A program made the translations under genes and the position numbers. A DNA stretch of 64,000 nucleotides from Afipia felis ATCC 53690 (lineage in GTDB: Bacteria; Pseudomonadota; Alphaproteobacteria; Rhizobiales; Xanthobacteraceae), in contig NZ_KB375270.1 in assembly GCF_000314735.2 (NCBI RefSeq), forward strand, positions 3,602,001 through 3,666,000. The letters run 5' to 3'. The notes beneath the pieces were generated by a model. That model was given only the letters and a program-made list of their open reading frames with translations. It ran no database searches and had not been told where the DNA came from. Positions 17,209 through 26,087 of the stretch are shown piece after piece (position 1 is the first letter of the stretch; every line of letters starts with the position of its first letter).

Positions 17209-18097
17209 TGCATCGCTCGCCATGAAGGCCTTCACAACCCCGGTCCGCCCGGAGTTCGTGTGCGACGCAAGAACCACCGATCGGGCGCCCGAAGTGCTGG
17301 AAAAGCCTCTTTCGCTGGCCGTTCGACTCTACAATCAAACTTGGCTGCGCAAGGTCATCATCCTCGTCATTCTCGCTCTCGTTTGGGAAGCCTATGGCCG
17401 TTATCTGAACAACAGCCTGCTGTTCCCGACCTTCGGCGAAACGATGAGCGCGTTTTTCACCAATATCGGGAACGGCGTTCTGCCGTCACGTGCGTGGGCT
17501 TCCATTGAAGTGCTGTTGATGGGGTACGCGGTCGGTGTGGTGCTGGCGGCGCTGCTGACGGCATTGGCGATCACGACGCGGATCGGCACCGACTTCCTCG
17601 AGACACTGACCTCGATGTTCAACCCGCTGCCGGCGATCGCGCTGCTGCCGCTGGCGTTGATCTGGTTCGGGCTCGGCAACGGCTCGCTGGTGTTTGTGCT
17701 GGTGCACTCGGTGACCTGGGCCATCGCGCTGAACACGCACTCCGGCTTTTTGTCGGTCAGCCGCACGCTGAAGATGGTCGGGCGCAATTACGGGCTCGGC
17801 GGCTTCCGCTACATCGGCAAGATCCTGATCCCTGCAGCGTTTCCAAGTATTCTCACCGGTCTCAAGATCGGCTGGGCGTTCGCCTGGCGTACGCTGATCG
17901 CGGCCGAACTGGTGTTCGGCGTCTCGTCGGGCTCGGGCGGTCTCGGGTGGTTCATCTTTGAGAACAAGAACAGTCTCGACATCCCGACGGTGTTCGCCGG
18001 TCTGTTGACCGTCATCATCATCGGTCTTGTGGTCGAGAACATCCTCTTTCGTGCCATCGAGGCCAACACGGTCGACCGCTGGGGTATGCAATCTTAG
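17201..18097 (+). CDS. ABC transporter permease, taurine/nitrate type
   Basis: A 298-residue permease with six predicted helices after an N-terminal cytoplasmic stretch of about 55 residues. The coupling loop RYIGKILIPAAFPSILTGLK and the segment FNPLPAIALLPLALIWFGLG are typical of SsuC/TauC. ATG 17201 lies inside the end of the ATPase gene, indicating translational coupling. The next 230 nt hold only the promoter and operator of the P450 operon. Confidence 0.9.
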   Translation: MSDASLAMKAFTTPVRPEFVCDARTTDRAPEVLEKPLSLAVRLYNQTWLRKVIILVILALVWEAYGRYLNNSLLFPTFGETMSAFFTNIGNGVLPSRAWASIEVLLMGYAVGVVLAALLTALAITTRIGTDFLETLTSMFNPLPAIALLPLALIWFGLGNGSLVFVLVHSVTWAIALNTHSGFLSVSRTLKMVGRNYGLGGFRYIGKILIPAAFPSILTGLKIGWAFAWRTLIAAELVFGVSSGSGGLGWFIFENKNSLDIPTVFAGLLTVIIIGLVVENILFRAIEANTVDRWGMQS

Positions 18098-18234
18098 GTG
18101 GCGGCGTCTGAAGCGAGGTGAGGCCGAGTTCGTCGCAAGCTCTGTCGCGGCGGTGGTGGAACTCTCACAGCGTTGAGTTTGATGCGTGTAGCTGAAAACG
18201 CATCGCTGCCTTTCCCCTCGCGGATAGCTGAAGA

Positions 18235-18264
18235 TTGACAATTATCGCTCTCCTCCTACATAAT
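18235..18264 (+). promoter_or_regulatory. Sigma-70 promoter of the P450 operon
   Basis: TTGACA (18235-18240), an 18-nt spacer, CATAAT (18259-18264): a strong match. The operator begins 4 nt downstream, so a bound repressor would block initiation. Confidence 0.65.
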
Positions 18265-18267
18265 CTA

Positions 18268-18290
18268 CTCATACGTATGAGTAGTATGAG
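18268..18290 (+). promoter_or_regulatory. GntR-type operator, copy 2
   Basis: A 23-bp element starting CTCATACGTATGA and ending GTATGAG. The first 13 and last 7 bases are identical to the operator at 14737-14759. It sits over the likely start site of the P450 operon. Confidence 0.65.
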
Positions 18291-18330
18291 CAGATCGAAA
18301 CTTGACGAAGAATGAGAAAGGTTGAGGCAC

Positions 18331-19569
18331 ATGAACTGTCCCGTTGCTCACGTCACCGGAGATCTGATGTCGCCCGAGGCGATTGCGGATCCTGAGTCCT
18401 ATTTCGGCCGGTTGCGGGACGAAGACCCGGTTCACTGGAACGAACAGCGGAAAATGTGGATTGTGACGCGCTATGACGATGTGGTCTGGGCGTGCAGGCA
18501 GCCACAGCTGTTTTCGTCGGACAAGCTTGGATTCAACGTCAAGGAACTGCCGGAAAAGGACAGGGCGCGGTACGAACAGAAGTTCTCGCCCATCTATAAG
18601 GCTTATGCGAACTGGCTAAGCGCGGTGGACAACCCGCTGCACGACCATATTCGCCTGATCGTCAATCAGGTCTGGACTCCGGCGCAGGTCGAAAAGCGCC
18701 GCGCGAGCATCCGCCAGCTGGTTCACGGCCTTCTCGACGAGATTGAGAGTAAGGATGACATCGACTTCATCAGGGATTTCACCCTGCCGCTTCCTATCAA
18801 GGTGATTCTTGATTTCCTGGGTTTTCCCCACCAGGACTGGAAGGAGATCAAAAAACACTCGGATAGCTGGCTCTTTTATCATTTCGGCGGCGGTACGGAT
18901 GAAGCGCGTTGGCAATCAGGTATGGACGGCATTGAAGGCCTGACTCGTTATGCCGAGCCCCGGGTAAAGGAACGGCGAGCCAACCCGACGGACGACTACA
19001 TCTCGGGGTTGATAAAAGCCGAGTGGAAGGGCGATCGCCTGACCGACGAGGAGATCATCGTCCACTGTGCAAACCTGCTGTTCTCCGGTCATGAGACGAC
19101 AACGAACCTGCTGGCGAATGGTCTGCATCTGCTGCTGTCGAACCGCGATCAGTGGGATCGCCTCTGCGCAAACCAGTCACTGATCCCGACTGCAGTCGAG
19201 GAAATCATCAGGATGGAGGGCGCGATCAAGAGTATGCTTCGCTACGCCCTTGAGGACGTGGAACTGAAGGGCAAGAAGATTCATAAAGGGGACTTGGTCC
19301 TGCTTGTGAACGCGGCGGCCAATAGAGACGCCGCCAAATACGCAAACCCTCAACAGATGGATGTCGGTCGTCGCCCGAACGCTCATCTCGGCTTCGGTCA
19401 AGGCATTCACATTTGCCTGGGTGCCCCCCTTGTGCGGGTTGAAGCCCACGAAGCCTATTCGGCGCTCACTCAGCGCTTTCCTCAGATGAAACTGGCCGCG
19501 GATACGTTTGAGTACCACGCCATTTTGCGAGGACGGGCGCTGAAAAAACTTCCGGTGAAACTGAAATGA
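18331..19569 (+). CDS. Cytochrome P450
   Basis: A 412-residue class I bacterial P450. The I-helix oxygen-activation motif is FSGHETTTN, the K-helix ExxR is EEIIR, and the heme loop is LGFGQGIHICLGAPL with the proximal cysteine. It would hydroxylate or dealkylate an organic substrate in the cytoplasm using electrons from the ferredoxin gene that overlaps its stop codon (ATGA) and the reductase next to it. ATG 18331 is chosen; TTG at 18322 is an in-frame alternative. The CYP family cannot be assigned by eye. Confidence 0.92.
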   Translation: MNCPVAHVTGDLMSPEAIADPESYFGRLRDEDPVHWNEQRKMWIVTRYDDVVWACRQPQLFSSDKLGFNVKELPEKDRARYEQKFSPIYKAYANWLSAVDNPLHDHIRLIVNQVWTPAQVEKRRASIRQLVHGLLDEIESKDDIDFIRDFTLPLPIKVILDFLGFPHQDWKEIKKHSDSWLFYHFGGGTDEARWQSGMDGIEGLTRYAEPRVKERRANPTDDYISGLIKAEWKGDRLTDEEIIVHCANLLFSGHETTTNLLANGLHLLLSNRDQWDRLCANQSLIPTAVEEIIRMEGAIKSMLRYALEDVELKGKKIHKGDLVLLVNAAANRDAAKYANPQQMDVGRRPNAHLGFGQGIHICLGAPLVRVEAHEAYSALTQRFPQMKLAADTFEYHAILRGRALKKLPVKLK

Positions 19570-19778
19570 AGAACGGTTGTCGTGTTCGCATATCGATCGA
19601 CTATGACAAGTGTGTGGGCTCCCGCATCTGCACGGCTGTCGCACCGAACGTCTTCACTCTGAACGAGGACTCGCAGGCAGCGGTGATAGATGCTGAAGGC
19701 GACACGCTGGAAACAATAAAAATGGCGGCGGAGGCCTGTCCGGTCAGTGCAATCACGATCGGGGAAAAGGCTGAGTAA
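19566..19778 (+). CDS. P450-associated ferredoxin with three cluster cysteines
   Basis: A 70-residue ferredoxin with cysteines C16 and C22 (CVGSRIC) and C58 in ACPVSAI. The position normally holding the extra cysteine of a 4Fe-4S site (residue 19) is serine, so a [3Fe-4S] cluster, or an atypical 4Fe-4S one, is expected. It overlaps the P450 gene by 4 nt, and such ferredoxins are the usual direct electron donors to bacterial P450s. Confidence 0.88.
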   Translation: MKNGCRVRISIDYDKCVGSRICTAVAPNVFTLNEDSQAAVIDAEGDTLETIKMAAEACPVSAITIGEKAE

Positions 19779-19832
19779 CCGGCAAGGATATCGGGCCTCG
19801 TGGTGAAAAGCTGTACTGGTGAGGAGAGTGAA

Positions 19833-20882
19833 ATGGTTGGCTCTGCCGCAAGGAAATTGGTGGATGATATGGTCGATGCAATTCCGAAAACGCTCCAGGT
19901 GAGCGTGCGATCAATCACGCCGTATGGTGAAAACATCAGATGCTTCGAGGTGGCCGATCCGAATGGCCGGCCGCTTCCCGCATGGGGGGCCGGAAGCCAC
20001 ATCGATCTTCATTTGCCCGGTGAAGGCGGCGGTATCCGGCAATACTCTCTTTGCGGTGATCCGGCCGACCGCATGAGCTATAGATTTGCCGTACAAAGGG
20101 AAGAAGCCGGACGCGGCGGCTCGAAAAGAGTTTTTGAAGAGATACGTCTCGGCAGCGTGCTGACGATCGGCGCGCCGCGTAACAATTTTGCCATCGTCAA
20201 TGGAGTGCAACGGCATCTGCTGCTGGCAGGCGGCATCGGCATCACGCCGATGATGTCGATGATCCATGATCTTGAACGCGAGAAATGTGATTATGCGCTT
20301 CACTATTGCACGCGCTCGCCGGAGAGAACGGCGTTCCTCGATCGGTTGGCTCCGCTTCAGTCCGACGGCAAGGTCTTTGTGCATTGGGATTATGGCGACC
20401 CATCCAATGGTCTCGATCTAAAAGCCTTGCTGAAGGATTATGCCGAAGGGACTCATTTATACTATTGCGGGCCTCCCGGATTTATGGGGGCAGTCGCGTC
20501 GGCTTCCGCGCATTGGCCGAAAGGCACGGTCCATCGCGAATTCTTCACGCCTTCGGCGAACGATCCGGCTATTGCCGCGGCCCATCCGCCCAAAGAAGAC
20601 GAAGTTGCCGAAGGCATGGGCAAACCTTTTCAGGTCAAGATTGCCAGCACTGGCCAAGTCTACGACATACCGAGCGACCGAACCGTGCTTGATGTTCTGA
20701 GAGAGAATGGCTTTGTAATCGAGACGGCCTGCGAACTCGGTGTTTGCGGTACATGCCGGACCCGAGTTCTCGAGGGTGAGGTCGACCACAAGGATTTTGT
20801 TTTGGAGGAGCGCGAACAGGAGCACGAAATGACGGTTTGCTGCTCGCGCGCCAAATCATCCCTGCTGGTGCTGGATTTATAG
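19833..20882 (+). CDS. Phthalate-dioxygenase-reductase-type flavoprotein with 2Fe-2S domain
   Basis: A 349-residue reductase. The flavin-binding segment is RQYSLCGDP, the NAD-binding segments are LAGGIGITPMMSM and YYCGPPGFM, and the C-terminal plant-type ferredoxin domain has CELGVCGTC plus a distal cysteine (TVCCSR). This is the PDR/VanB architecture. The start at ATG 19833 is preferred because GAGGAG at 19821-19826 precedes it. It is encoded with the P450 and a separate ferredoxin, so the system has two possible one-electron carriers. Confidence 0.9.
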   Translation: MVGSAARKLVDDMVDAIPKTLQVSVRSITPYGENIRCFEVADPNGRPLPAWGAGSHIDLHLPGEGGGIRQYSLCGDPADRMSYRFAVQREEAGRGGSKRVFEEIRLGSVLTIGAPRNNFAIVNGVQRHLLLAGGIGITPMMSMIHDLEREKCDYALHYCTRSPERTAFLDRLAPLQSDGKVFVHWDYGDPSNGLDLKALLKDYAEGTHLYYCGPPGFMGAVASASAHWPKGTVHREFFTPSANDPAIAAAHPPKEDEVAEGMGKPFQVKIASTGQVYDIPSDRTVLDVLRENGFVIETACELGVCGTCRTRVLEGEVDHKDFVLEEREQEHEMTVCCSRAKSSLLVLDL

Positions 20883-20985
20883 AGTCTCCGAAGGTCGTCT
20901 GGGCAATTGATGGTGGCAATCGTCGATTTATAGGGCCTTTCACGTGTCATTCGGCCTGGATTCGGCTAAAAAGGCAGGGATTCCC

Positions 20986-21777
20986 ATGCCGTTGGTGAGC
21001 CGAGATTCGGACGTTCATATGCAAAAGGCGATAGTCAGCGCCCCCCTTTCCGGGGTGGAGCCGCTCTACAAGCAGGTCAAAAACAAGATCATCCAGAACC
21101 TCACTTCCGACGAATGGAAGCCGGGATCGGTCATCCCCAGCGAAACCAGGCTGGCTGAAACTTACGGAGTTGGAGTTTCAACGATCCGTATGGCGATCGG
21201 TGAACTCGTAGCAGCGCGGATTCTCATCCGGCGGCAGGGGAAGGGGACTTTCGTATCCTCGCGCGCGGACCAGCACAGCGTCTATCAGTTCTTTCACGTT
21301 GTAAAAGACGGCGCGGACCGGGAAGCCCCCGTCAGTGAACTGCTCTCGTTCAAGCGCGGTCAGGCTGACGACAAGGTTGCGGATATTCTCAACCTGCCGC
21401 GCTCGTCGAAAGACAGTGAAGTTTTCAAGCTTCGCAACTTGTTGCGTATCTCCGGCAGCCCGGTCGCTCTGTACGATATCGTGATTCCATGCGCCTTGTT
21501 CAAAGGCCTGAGCGAAAACGTCATTCGAAATTTCGGTAGAACGCTGTACGGCGTTTATCAGAGTCGTTACGGCATAACCATCGTATCGACCACCGAAGAA
21601 TTGCGAGCCGTTAAGGCGGACTCAACCGTGGCTCGCAGTCTCAAAATTCAAACTGGTGACCCTGTCATTGAAGTAACGCGCGTTGCCAGTACATTCGATT
21701 CAAAGCCGGTCGAGGTCCGTCGCGGCTGGGTGAACACCAAGGGTTTTCATTACTTCATCACGCAAGGTGGCGAGTAA
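20986..21777 (+). CDS. GntR/HutC-family regulator with UTRA domain
   Basis: About 263 residues. The N-terminal winged helix has TRLAETYGVGVSTIRMAIGEL, and the C-terminal half is a UTRA ligand-binding fold ending RRGWVNTKGFHYFI. HutC-type GntR proteins bind short palindromes and release on binding pathway metabolites. It is the only regulator inside the 14.7-29.2 kb region and is the natural candidate to bind the repeated operators. Start choice is uncertain: GTG 20944, ATG 20986 and ATG 21019 are all in frame. Confidence 0.85.
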   Translation: MPLVSRDSDVHMQKAIVSAPLSGVEPLYKQVKNKIIQNLTSDEWKPGSVIPSETRLAETYGVGVSTIRMAIGELVAARILIRRQGKGTFVSSRADQHSVYQFFHVVKDGADREAPVSELLSFKRGQADDKVADILNLPRSSKDSEVFKLRNLLRISGSPVALYDIVIPCALFKGLSENVIRNFGRTLYGVYQSRYGITIVSTTEELRAVKADSTVARSLKIQTGDPVIEVTRVASTFDSKPVEVRRGWVNTKGFHYFITQGGE

Positions 21778-22378
21778 TGACCGGGTTGTTTTCTTCCCGT
21801 CATGCCATCAGCGCCTCAGATGGAATTTCTTTCTGAGCGAGTTGCGCAGTATGCCTTCCAGCGTCTTACGATAAGAATTGATCTTCACCAGGGGCCACAA
21901 ACATGGCGGCCGCGAAATCGAGCGCAGTCGCGATGGTCCCGATGACCAAGCTGACATGCGCGGGATTGGCAATCGCGAGGCCCTGCTCAAACGCATTCAC
22001 TGAAATTCCCGCCGCGTAGTCTGCGTCTGACGCCGCCTGTCATGTTGTCGAGACATCGAAGTTGTTGCTTCAGATAACGGAGCGTTCTCGACTGGTGAAT
22101 GGCGCGCCTGTTTTCATGACCTGACACTTCATGAACTGGAATTTTTATGTCGGATCGTTGGCCAATATCAGAGTGAATATGCTGGCTGGGTCTTTACGTG
22201 TTGACTCCCTTATTTGGCGCGCTCAAAATTTAATACGTAGTATCAGCATATGATACGCGCTTTAAACAAGATGGATTGAAGGCCAAAGATCATTCGAGCG
22301 CTGTCGCTGTGTCGGCGTGTCATTCGATCTTAGGTTGGAAATGAATGGCGGGACAAAACACGCCACCGGGGAAGTTGG
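21778..22378. other. 600-bp intergenic region, possible gene relic plus ligase promoter
   Basis: On the minus strand 21808-22020 the frames read as a protein fragment (AIANPAHVSLVIGTIATALD in one frame, LRNSLRKKFHLRR in another), suggesting a frameshifted relic of an unrecognised gene. The right part holds the promoter region of the ligase/lar operon. Confidence 0.4.
22231..22257 (+). promoter_or_regulatory. Candidate third operator upstream of the ligase/lar operon
   Basis: AT-rich element containing ATACGTA and, 9 nt later, TATGATACG, with the inverted pair GTATCA/TGATAC. It shares ATACGTA and TATGA with the two 23-bp operators but the spacing is 2 bp longer, so binding by the same regulator is only plausible. 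TTGACT at 22201-22206 could be the -35 element. Confidence 0.4.
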
Positions 22379-23914
22379 ATGCTAAAAGTACAGCTCGGCG
22401 AAATGCTCAGCAAACATAACCAAGTTTCGACGGCGCTATTGTATGAGGACCGGACGTATTCCTACGGAGAACTGGAAGCTCTTTCGAACCGTTTCGCGCA
22501 CATGCTCCTCTCCTTGGGAGTGAAGGCTGGAGAGAGCGTTTCCTATTTGCTGGGGAACGATCCGCTCTTGGTGGCGGGCTATATCGCCGGGTTCAAGACA
22601 GGCATCGTCACCAATCCTCTCCACGACCGGCTCACAGCGGATGAAATCGCCTATATCGTCAATCACGCCGGCAGCAAGATCGTGGTGGTCGGCGAATCAT
22701 ACGCGGCGACCTTAGCGGAAGCGCTGAAGACCCTCATCGATGTTCGTGTGGTCTGCTTCGGCAATCCGGGCCCCTTGCAGGGCGCGACCGTTCCCGATAT
22801 CGATTCGTTTTCGTCTGCGGCGCTGAGTCCGAGCATGAAGCCGGATGATGTTGCGTTGCTTCTCTATACATCCGGTACGACGGGGCGGCCGAAAGGCGTG
22901 ATGTTGACGCACGGCAATGTCGCGGAAGGCATCACGGCGGTTGCGGGCGGATTCGATCTCAAGCCATCCGATCGAACGCTGTGCATCATGTCGCTCTCGC
23001 ACACCAATGCGCTGATGTTCAGCACGCTGCCTTACCTGCTGTCCGGCGCATCGGTGGCGTTGTGCAAGCGGTTCAGTGCCTCGAATCTATGGGCGCTCTG
23101 CGAGCGTTACGACGTCAACAGTATGAGTGCCTCGCCCACCATTCTGAGCATTCTGCTGGAAGATGAGACGGGAAAGGCCGGCTATCCGAAGCTCGAGTTC
23201 GTCAAGGTGGCGTCCGCGCCGACCTCGGTCGATCTGTCGAACCGTTTCCATGCTCGTTTTGGACAGAACCTGCTGCTCGAGACATACGGCCTCACCGAAA
23301 CTACATCCATCAATGTCATGAACCCGCTCCGTGGTCCGCGTAAGCCGGGTTCGATCGGAAAGCCGCTTGCGCCGAACGAAATTCGCATCGTCGATGGCGA
23401 TGGCAGGGAACTGCCGGTGGGCGCGGTCGGTGAAATCGAAATTCGTGGTCCGACTGTGATGAAGGGCTATTACAAGGACCCCGATGCGACCGCTGCGACC
23501 ATACGGAACGGTTGGGTGCGTTCCGGCGATCTGGCGCGGTTCGATGATGAGGGTTACATTTTCATCGTTGGTCGAAAGAAGGAAACGATCATTCGCGGTG
23601 GTGAAAACATCTCGCCGCTCGAGGTCGAGCAGATCATCGCGCGCCATCCGGCGGTACGGGAAGCGGCTGCGGTCGGAATTCCTGATCGCATCTACGGCGA
23701 GGTTGTCGCGGCCTGTGTCGTCAAGCGCGAAGATGTGACGGAAAACGAACTGATCCAGCACTGCGCCGAATATCTTGCGTCGTTCAAGGTGCCGGCTCGC
23801 ATTGCTTTCGTCGATGAGCTGCCGCGCAATCCGATCGGGAAGTTCGTTCGCCGGGCTTTGCTGCCGTATTTCGAAGGTGAGAGTACGTCGGTTGCCAGCA
23901 AGAGGAATGCATGA
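22379..23914 (+). CDS. AMP-dependent acyl-CoA synthetase/ligase
   Basis: A 511-residue ANL-superfamily adenylating enzyme that activates a carboxylic acid as acyl-AMP and then usually acyl-CoA. The phosphate loop is LLYTSGTTGRPKGVMLTH, the hinge region is VGRKKETIIRGGENISP, and the catalytic lysine is in NPIGKFVRRALL near the C-terminus. It overlaps the LarA-like gene by 4 nt. It probably activates the acid made or interconverted by neighbouring enzymes; the substrate is unknown. Confidence 0.9.
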   Translation: MLKVQLGEMLSKHNQVSTALLYEDRTYSYGELEALSNRFAHMLLSLGVKAGESVSYLLGNDPLLVAGYIAGFKTGIVTNPLHDRLTADEIAYIVNHAGSKIVVVGESYAATLAEALKTLIDVRVVCFGNPGPLQGATVPDIDSFSSAALSPSMKPDDVALLLYTSGTTGRPKGVMLTHGNVAEGITAVAGGFDLKPSDRTLCIMSLSHTNALMFSTLPYLLSGASVALCKRFSASNLWALCERYDVNSMSASPTILSILLEDETGKAGYPKLEFVKVASAPTSVDLSNRFHARFGQNLLLETYGLTETTSINVMNPLRGPRKPGSIGKPLAPNEIRIVDGDGRELPVGAVGEIEIRGPTVMKGYYKDPDATAATIRNGWVRSGDLARFDDEGYIFIVGRKKETIIRGGENISPLEVEQIIARHPAVREAAAVGIPDRIYGEVVAACVVKREDVTENELIQHCAEYLASFKVPARIAFVDELPRNPIGKFVRRALLPYFEGESTSVASKRNA

Positions 23915-25326
23915 GCACGAAAAAAGTAGCCGTCGATTTCGGCGACAAGAAACTCGATATCGACGTTCCGGATCATGCCTCGGTCGTCGAGTTCGAGGAT
24001 CCGCCCTTCCTGCAGGACCCTGCCGCTTCGGTGCGCGAAACGCTGGCGAAGCCCTATGGCTCCCCTCCATTGGCCGAACTGGTCAAGCCCGGCATGCGGG
24101 TTGCGATTGGCTTTGACGACATCACCCGGCCGAACACGCCGCCGCGGACCATCCTGCCGATCATCGTCGAGGAGTTGCTCGCCAAAGGCGTGAAGCAGCG
24201 AGATATTCTTTTCGTCAACGCGTGCAGCAATCATCGCAAGAATACGCGTGCGGAACTTGCCAACCATCTCGGGCCGGAGATTTTTGGAACGTTCTGGGGG
24301 ACAGGGCAAATTCTCAACCACGACTGCACCGATCAGGAGCAGTTGCAGTATTTCGGCATTACCGACGGCGGCCGTTATGTCGAAATGAACAAGCATTTCG
24401 TCAATGCGGACCTGATGATCTATCAGGGCAACGTCGCCGCCGGTGCGTGGCGCAGCTACACCGGCACGGGCGTCGCGATCGGCCTCGCATCGACGCGCAG
24501 CATCGCCTCTCACCACAGCTTCCACGGCATCCCCGAGCCTGCGGTGAAGGTCAATGCCGAAAAAAAGGCCGCAGCTTCACCGCGTAAACGTATTCCAAGC
24601 GTGAAGGAGGAGATGACCGACTTCCTCGACAATGCGCTTGGACGGAAGGTTTTCTACATCAACTCCTTCAATGGCAGTGGCGGGCGCATGGCCGGTGTGT
24701 TTGCCGGTTACGCGGATGGCGTGAAGCCGCCGGCGTGGGAGCTTGCGGAAAAATATGTGCGCCGCCCGACGCCGGAAGCGGACGTTTTGATCGTAGGCCT
24801 TCCCGCGAGCTATTCTTACGGCAGTTCCAACAACACGTTGATCGCAACCGTTGGTGCGACGGTGCCGCCGCGCTACTGCCCCGAAGCACCCGTCCTGCGG
24901 GAAGGTGGTGTTGTCATTGCCTGCTCGCCGGCAAATGGCCATATCGATGCCGATCGCTTTCCATCCTATCAGCCGGCCATCGATCTTTATGCGCGCTATT
25001 TTAGCTCGCGTGACATGGTTGACCATGAAGATGAATTCGATCATCGCCCCGACTTCCGGCACAAATACACGCACGGCTACGGTTATCCGCCGCTGCACGC
25101 GTTCTGGCTGTTCTATGAAAACGAGTACCTTCTGAAGCGAGCGGGTGCTGTCATCATGGCGGGTACGCCAAATCCGGGCGCGTTTCGTGCGCTCGGTCTT
25201 ACCCCGGCGCGGAATTTCGACGAAGCGTGGCAGATCGCAAAGAAGTATGTCGGCGCCAATCCCCGCACCGTGGTTGCGCCGACCTTCTGGAGCAAGCCCC
25301 GCATCAAGTTCGACGTGCCGCGATGA
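23911..25326 (+). CDS. Divergent LarA-family (DUF2088) nickel-pincer enzyme candidate
   Basis: A 471-residue protein of the lactate racemase family. Retained features by eye alignment are FDDITRP (D70, R73), H108 in CSNHRKN, and H201/H202 in ASHHSF where LarA has its nickel-ligating H200. Where LarA has the catalytic H174 and the cofactor-bearing K184, this protein reads NVAAGAW and YTGTGVAIG, without His or Lys. The Tyr/Gln/Lys substrate-site group near residue 295 also seems replaced (NNTLIATVGAT). It is followed directly by larB and lies with larC and larE, so use of the nickel-pincer nucleotide is likely, perhaps without covalent attachment. The reaction may be a racemisation, epimerisation or other hydride transfer on a hydroxy acid. 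Confidence 0.8.
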   Translation: MSTKKVAVDFGDKKLDIDVPDHASVVEFEDPPFLQDPAASVRETLAKPYGSPPLAELVKPGMRVAIGFDDITRPNTPPRTILPIIVEELLAKGVKQRDILFVNACSNHRKNTRAELANHLGPEIFGTFWGTGQILNHDCTDQEQLQYFGITDGGRYVEMNKHFVNADLMIYQGNVAAGAWRSYTGTGVAIGLASTRSIASHHSFHGIPEPAVKVNAEKKAAASPRKRIPSVKEEMTDFLDNALGRKVFYINSFNGSGGRMAGVFAGYADGVKPPAWELAEKYVRRPTPEADVLIVGLPASYSYGSSNNTLIATVGATVPPRYCPEAPVLREGGVVIACSPANGHIDADRFPSYQPAIDLYARYFSSRDMVDHEDEFDHRPDFRHKYTHGYGYPPLHAFWLFYENEYLLKRAGAVIMAGTPNPGAFRALGLTPARNFDEAWQIAKKYVGANPRTVVAPTFWSKPRIKFDVPR

Positions 25327-25346
25327 TCCGCTAACGGAGAGGTCCC

Positions 25347-26060
25347 ATGCTGTCGGATCAGGTCAAACTGGATTTTCAGCGACGCGAGCGGATCGGATTC
25401 GACGAGGCAGTGCTCTGCGAATGGAAAAGCGTGGAGCAGATTGCCTATATTCTGCAAACAGCTCGCGACGCGGAACGTCCGCTTCTTTTGACGCGCCTCG
25501 CAGATGATAAGCTCGCCGCTTTGCCGGAGGCGCTGCGGAAAAACGTCGACTACGATCCGGTTTCTCGCACCGGTTTCTTTGCCTCCGAAATCTTCGTTCC
25601 ATCTCATGCCGATGTGAGCGTGGTGAGTGCCGGGAGTTCGGACATTCCGGTCGCGCATGAGGCGATCCGCACATTGCAATATTTCGGCATCGGGGCCTCT
25701 GAAATCTCGGACGTCGGCGTGGCGGGTCTCTGGCGGCTGATGGAGCGGATCGATGGGATCCGTGCAAGCAAAGTCGTCATTGTCGCAGCCGGGATGGACG
25801 GCGCGTTGCCGAGTGTAGTCGGCGGGCTAGTGCCGGGTGTCGTGATCGCGGTGCCAACCTCGGTTGGTTACGGCGCGTCCGACGGTGGTCGTACCGCGAT
25901 GAGCGCCTGTCTGGCGAGCTGTGCCGCAGGCCTCGCCGTCGTCAATATCGATAACGGCTTCGGAGCTGCCTGTGTTGCGTTGCGTGTGCTGCGCGACACC
26001 AAAGCTCCGCAATATCGAATGCTGCTCGAAGCAGCTCAGGGAGTGAACTTGTCAAAATAA
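25347..26060 (+). CDS. larB: Nickel-pincer cofactor biosynthesis protein LarB
   Basis: A 237-residue protein with the AIR-carboxylase-like (PurE) domain in the C-terminal half: VVSAGSSDIPVAHEAI, then ILxxAAGMDGALPSVVGGL-type sequence and PTSVGYGAS. LarB carboxylates and hydrolyses nicotinic acid adenine dinucleotide as the first step in making the nickel-pincer nucleotide. GGAGAGG precedes ATG 25347. It sits 20 nt after the LarA-like gene. Confidence 0.92.
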   Translation: MLSDQVKLDFQRRERIGFDEAVLCEWKSVEQIAYILQTARDAERPLLLTRLADDKLAALPEALRKNVDYDPVSRTGFFASEIFVPSHADVSVVSAGSSDIPVAHEAIRTLQYFGIGASEISDVGVAGLWRLMERIDGIRASKVVIVAAGMDGALPSVVGGLVPGVVIAVPTSVGYGASDGGRTAMSACLASCAAGLAVVNIDNGFGAACVALRVLRDTKAPQYRMLLEAAQGVNLSK

Positions 26061-26087
26061 TCAAAGCGACAAATGGGAGGAGGGGCC

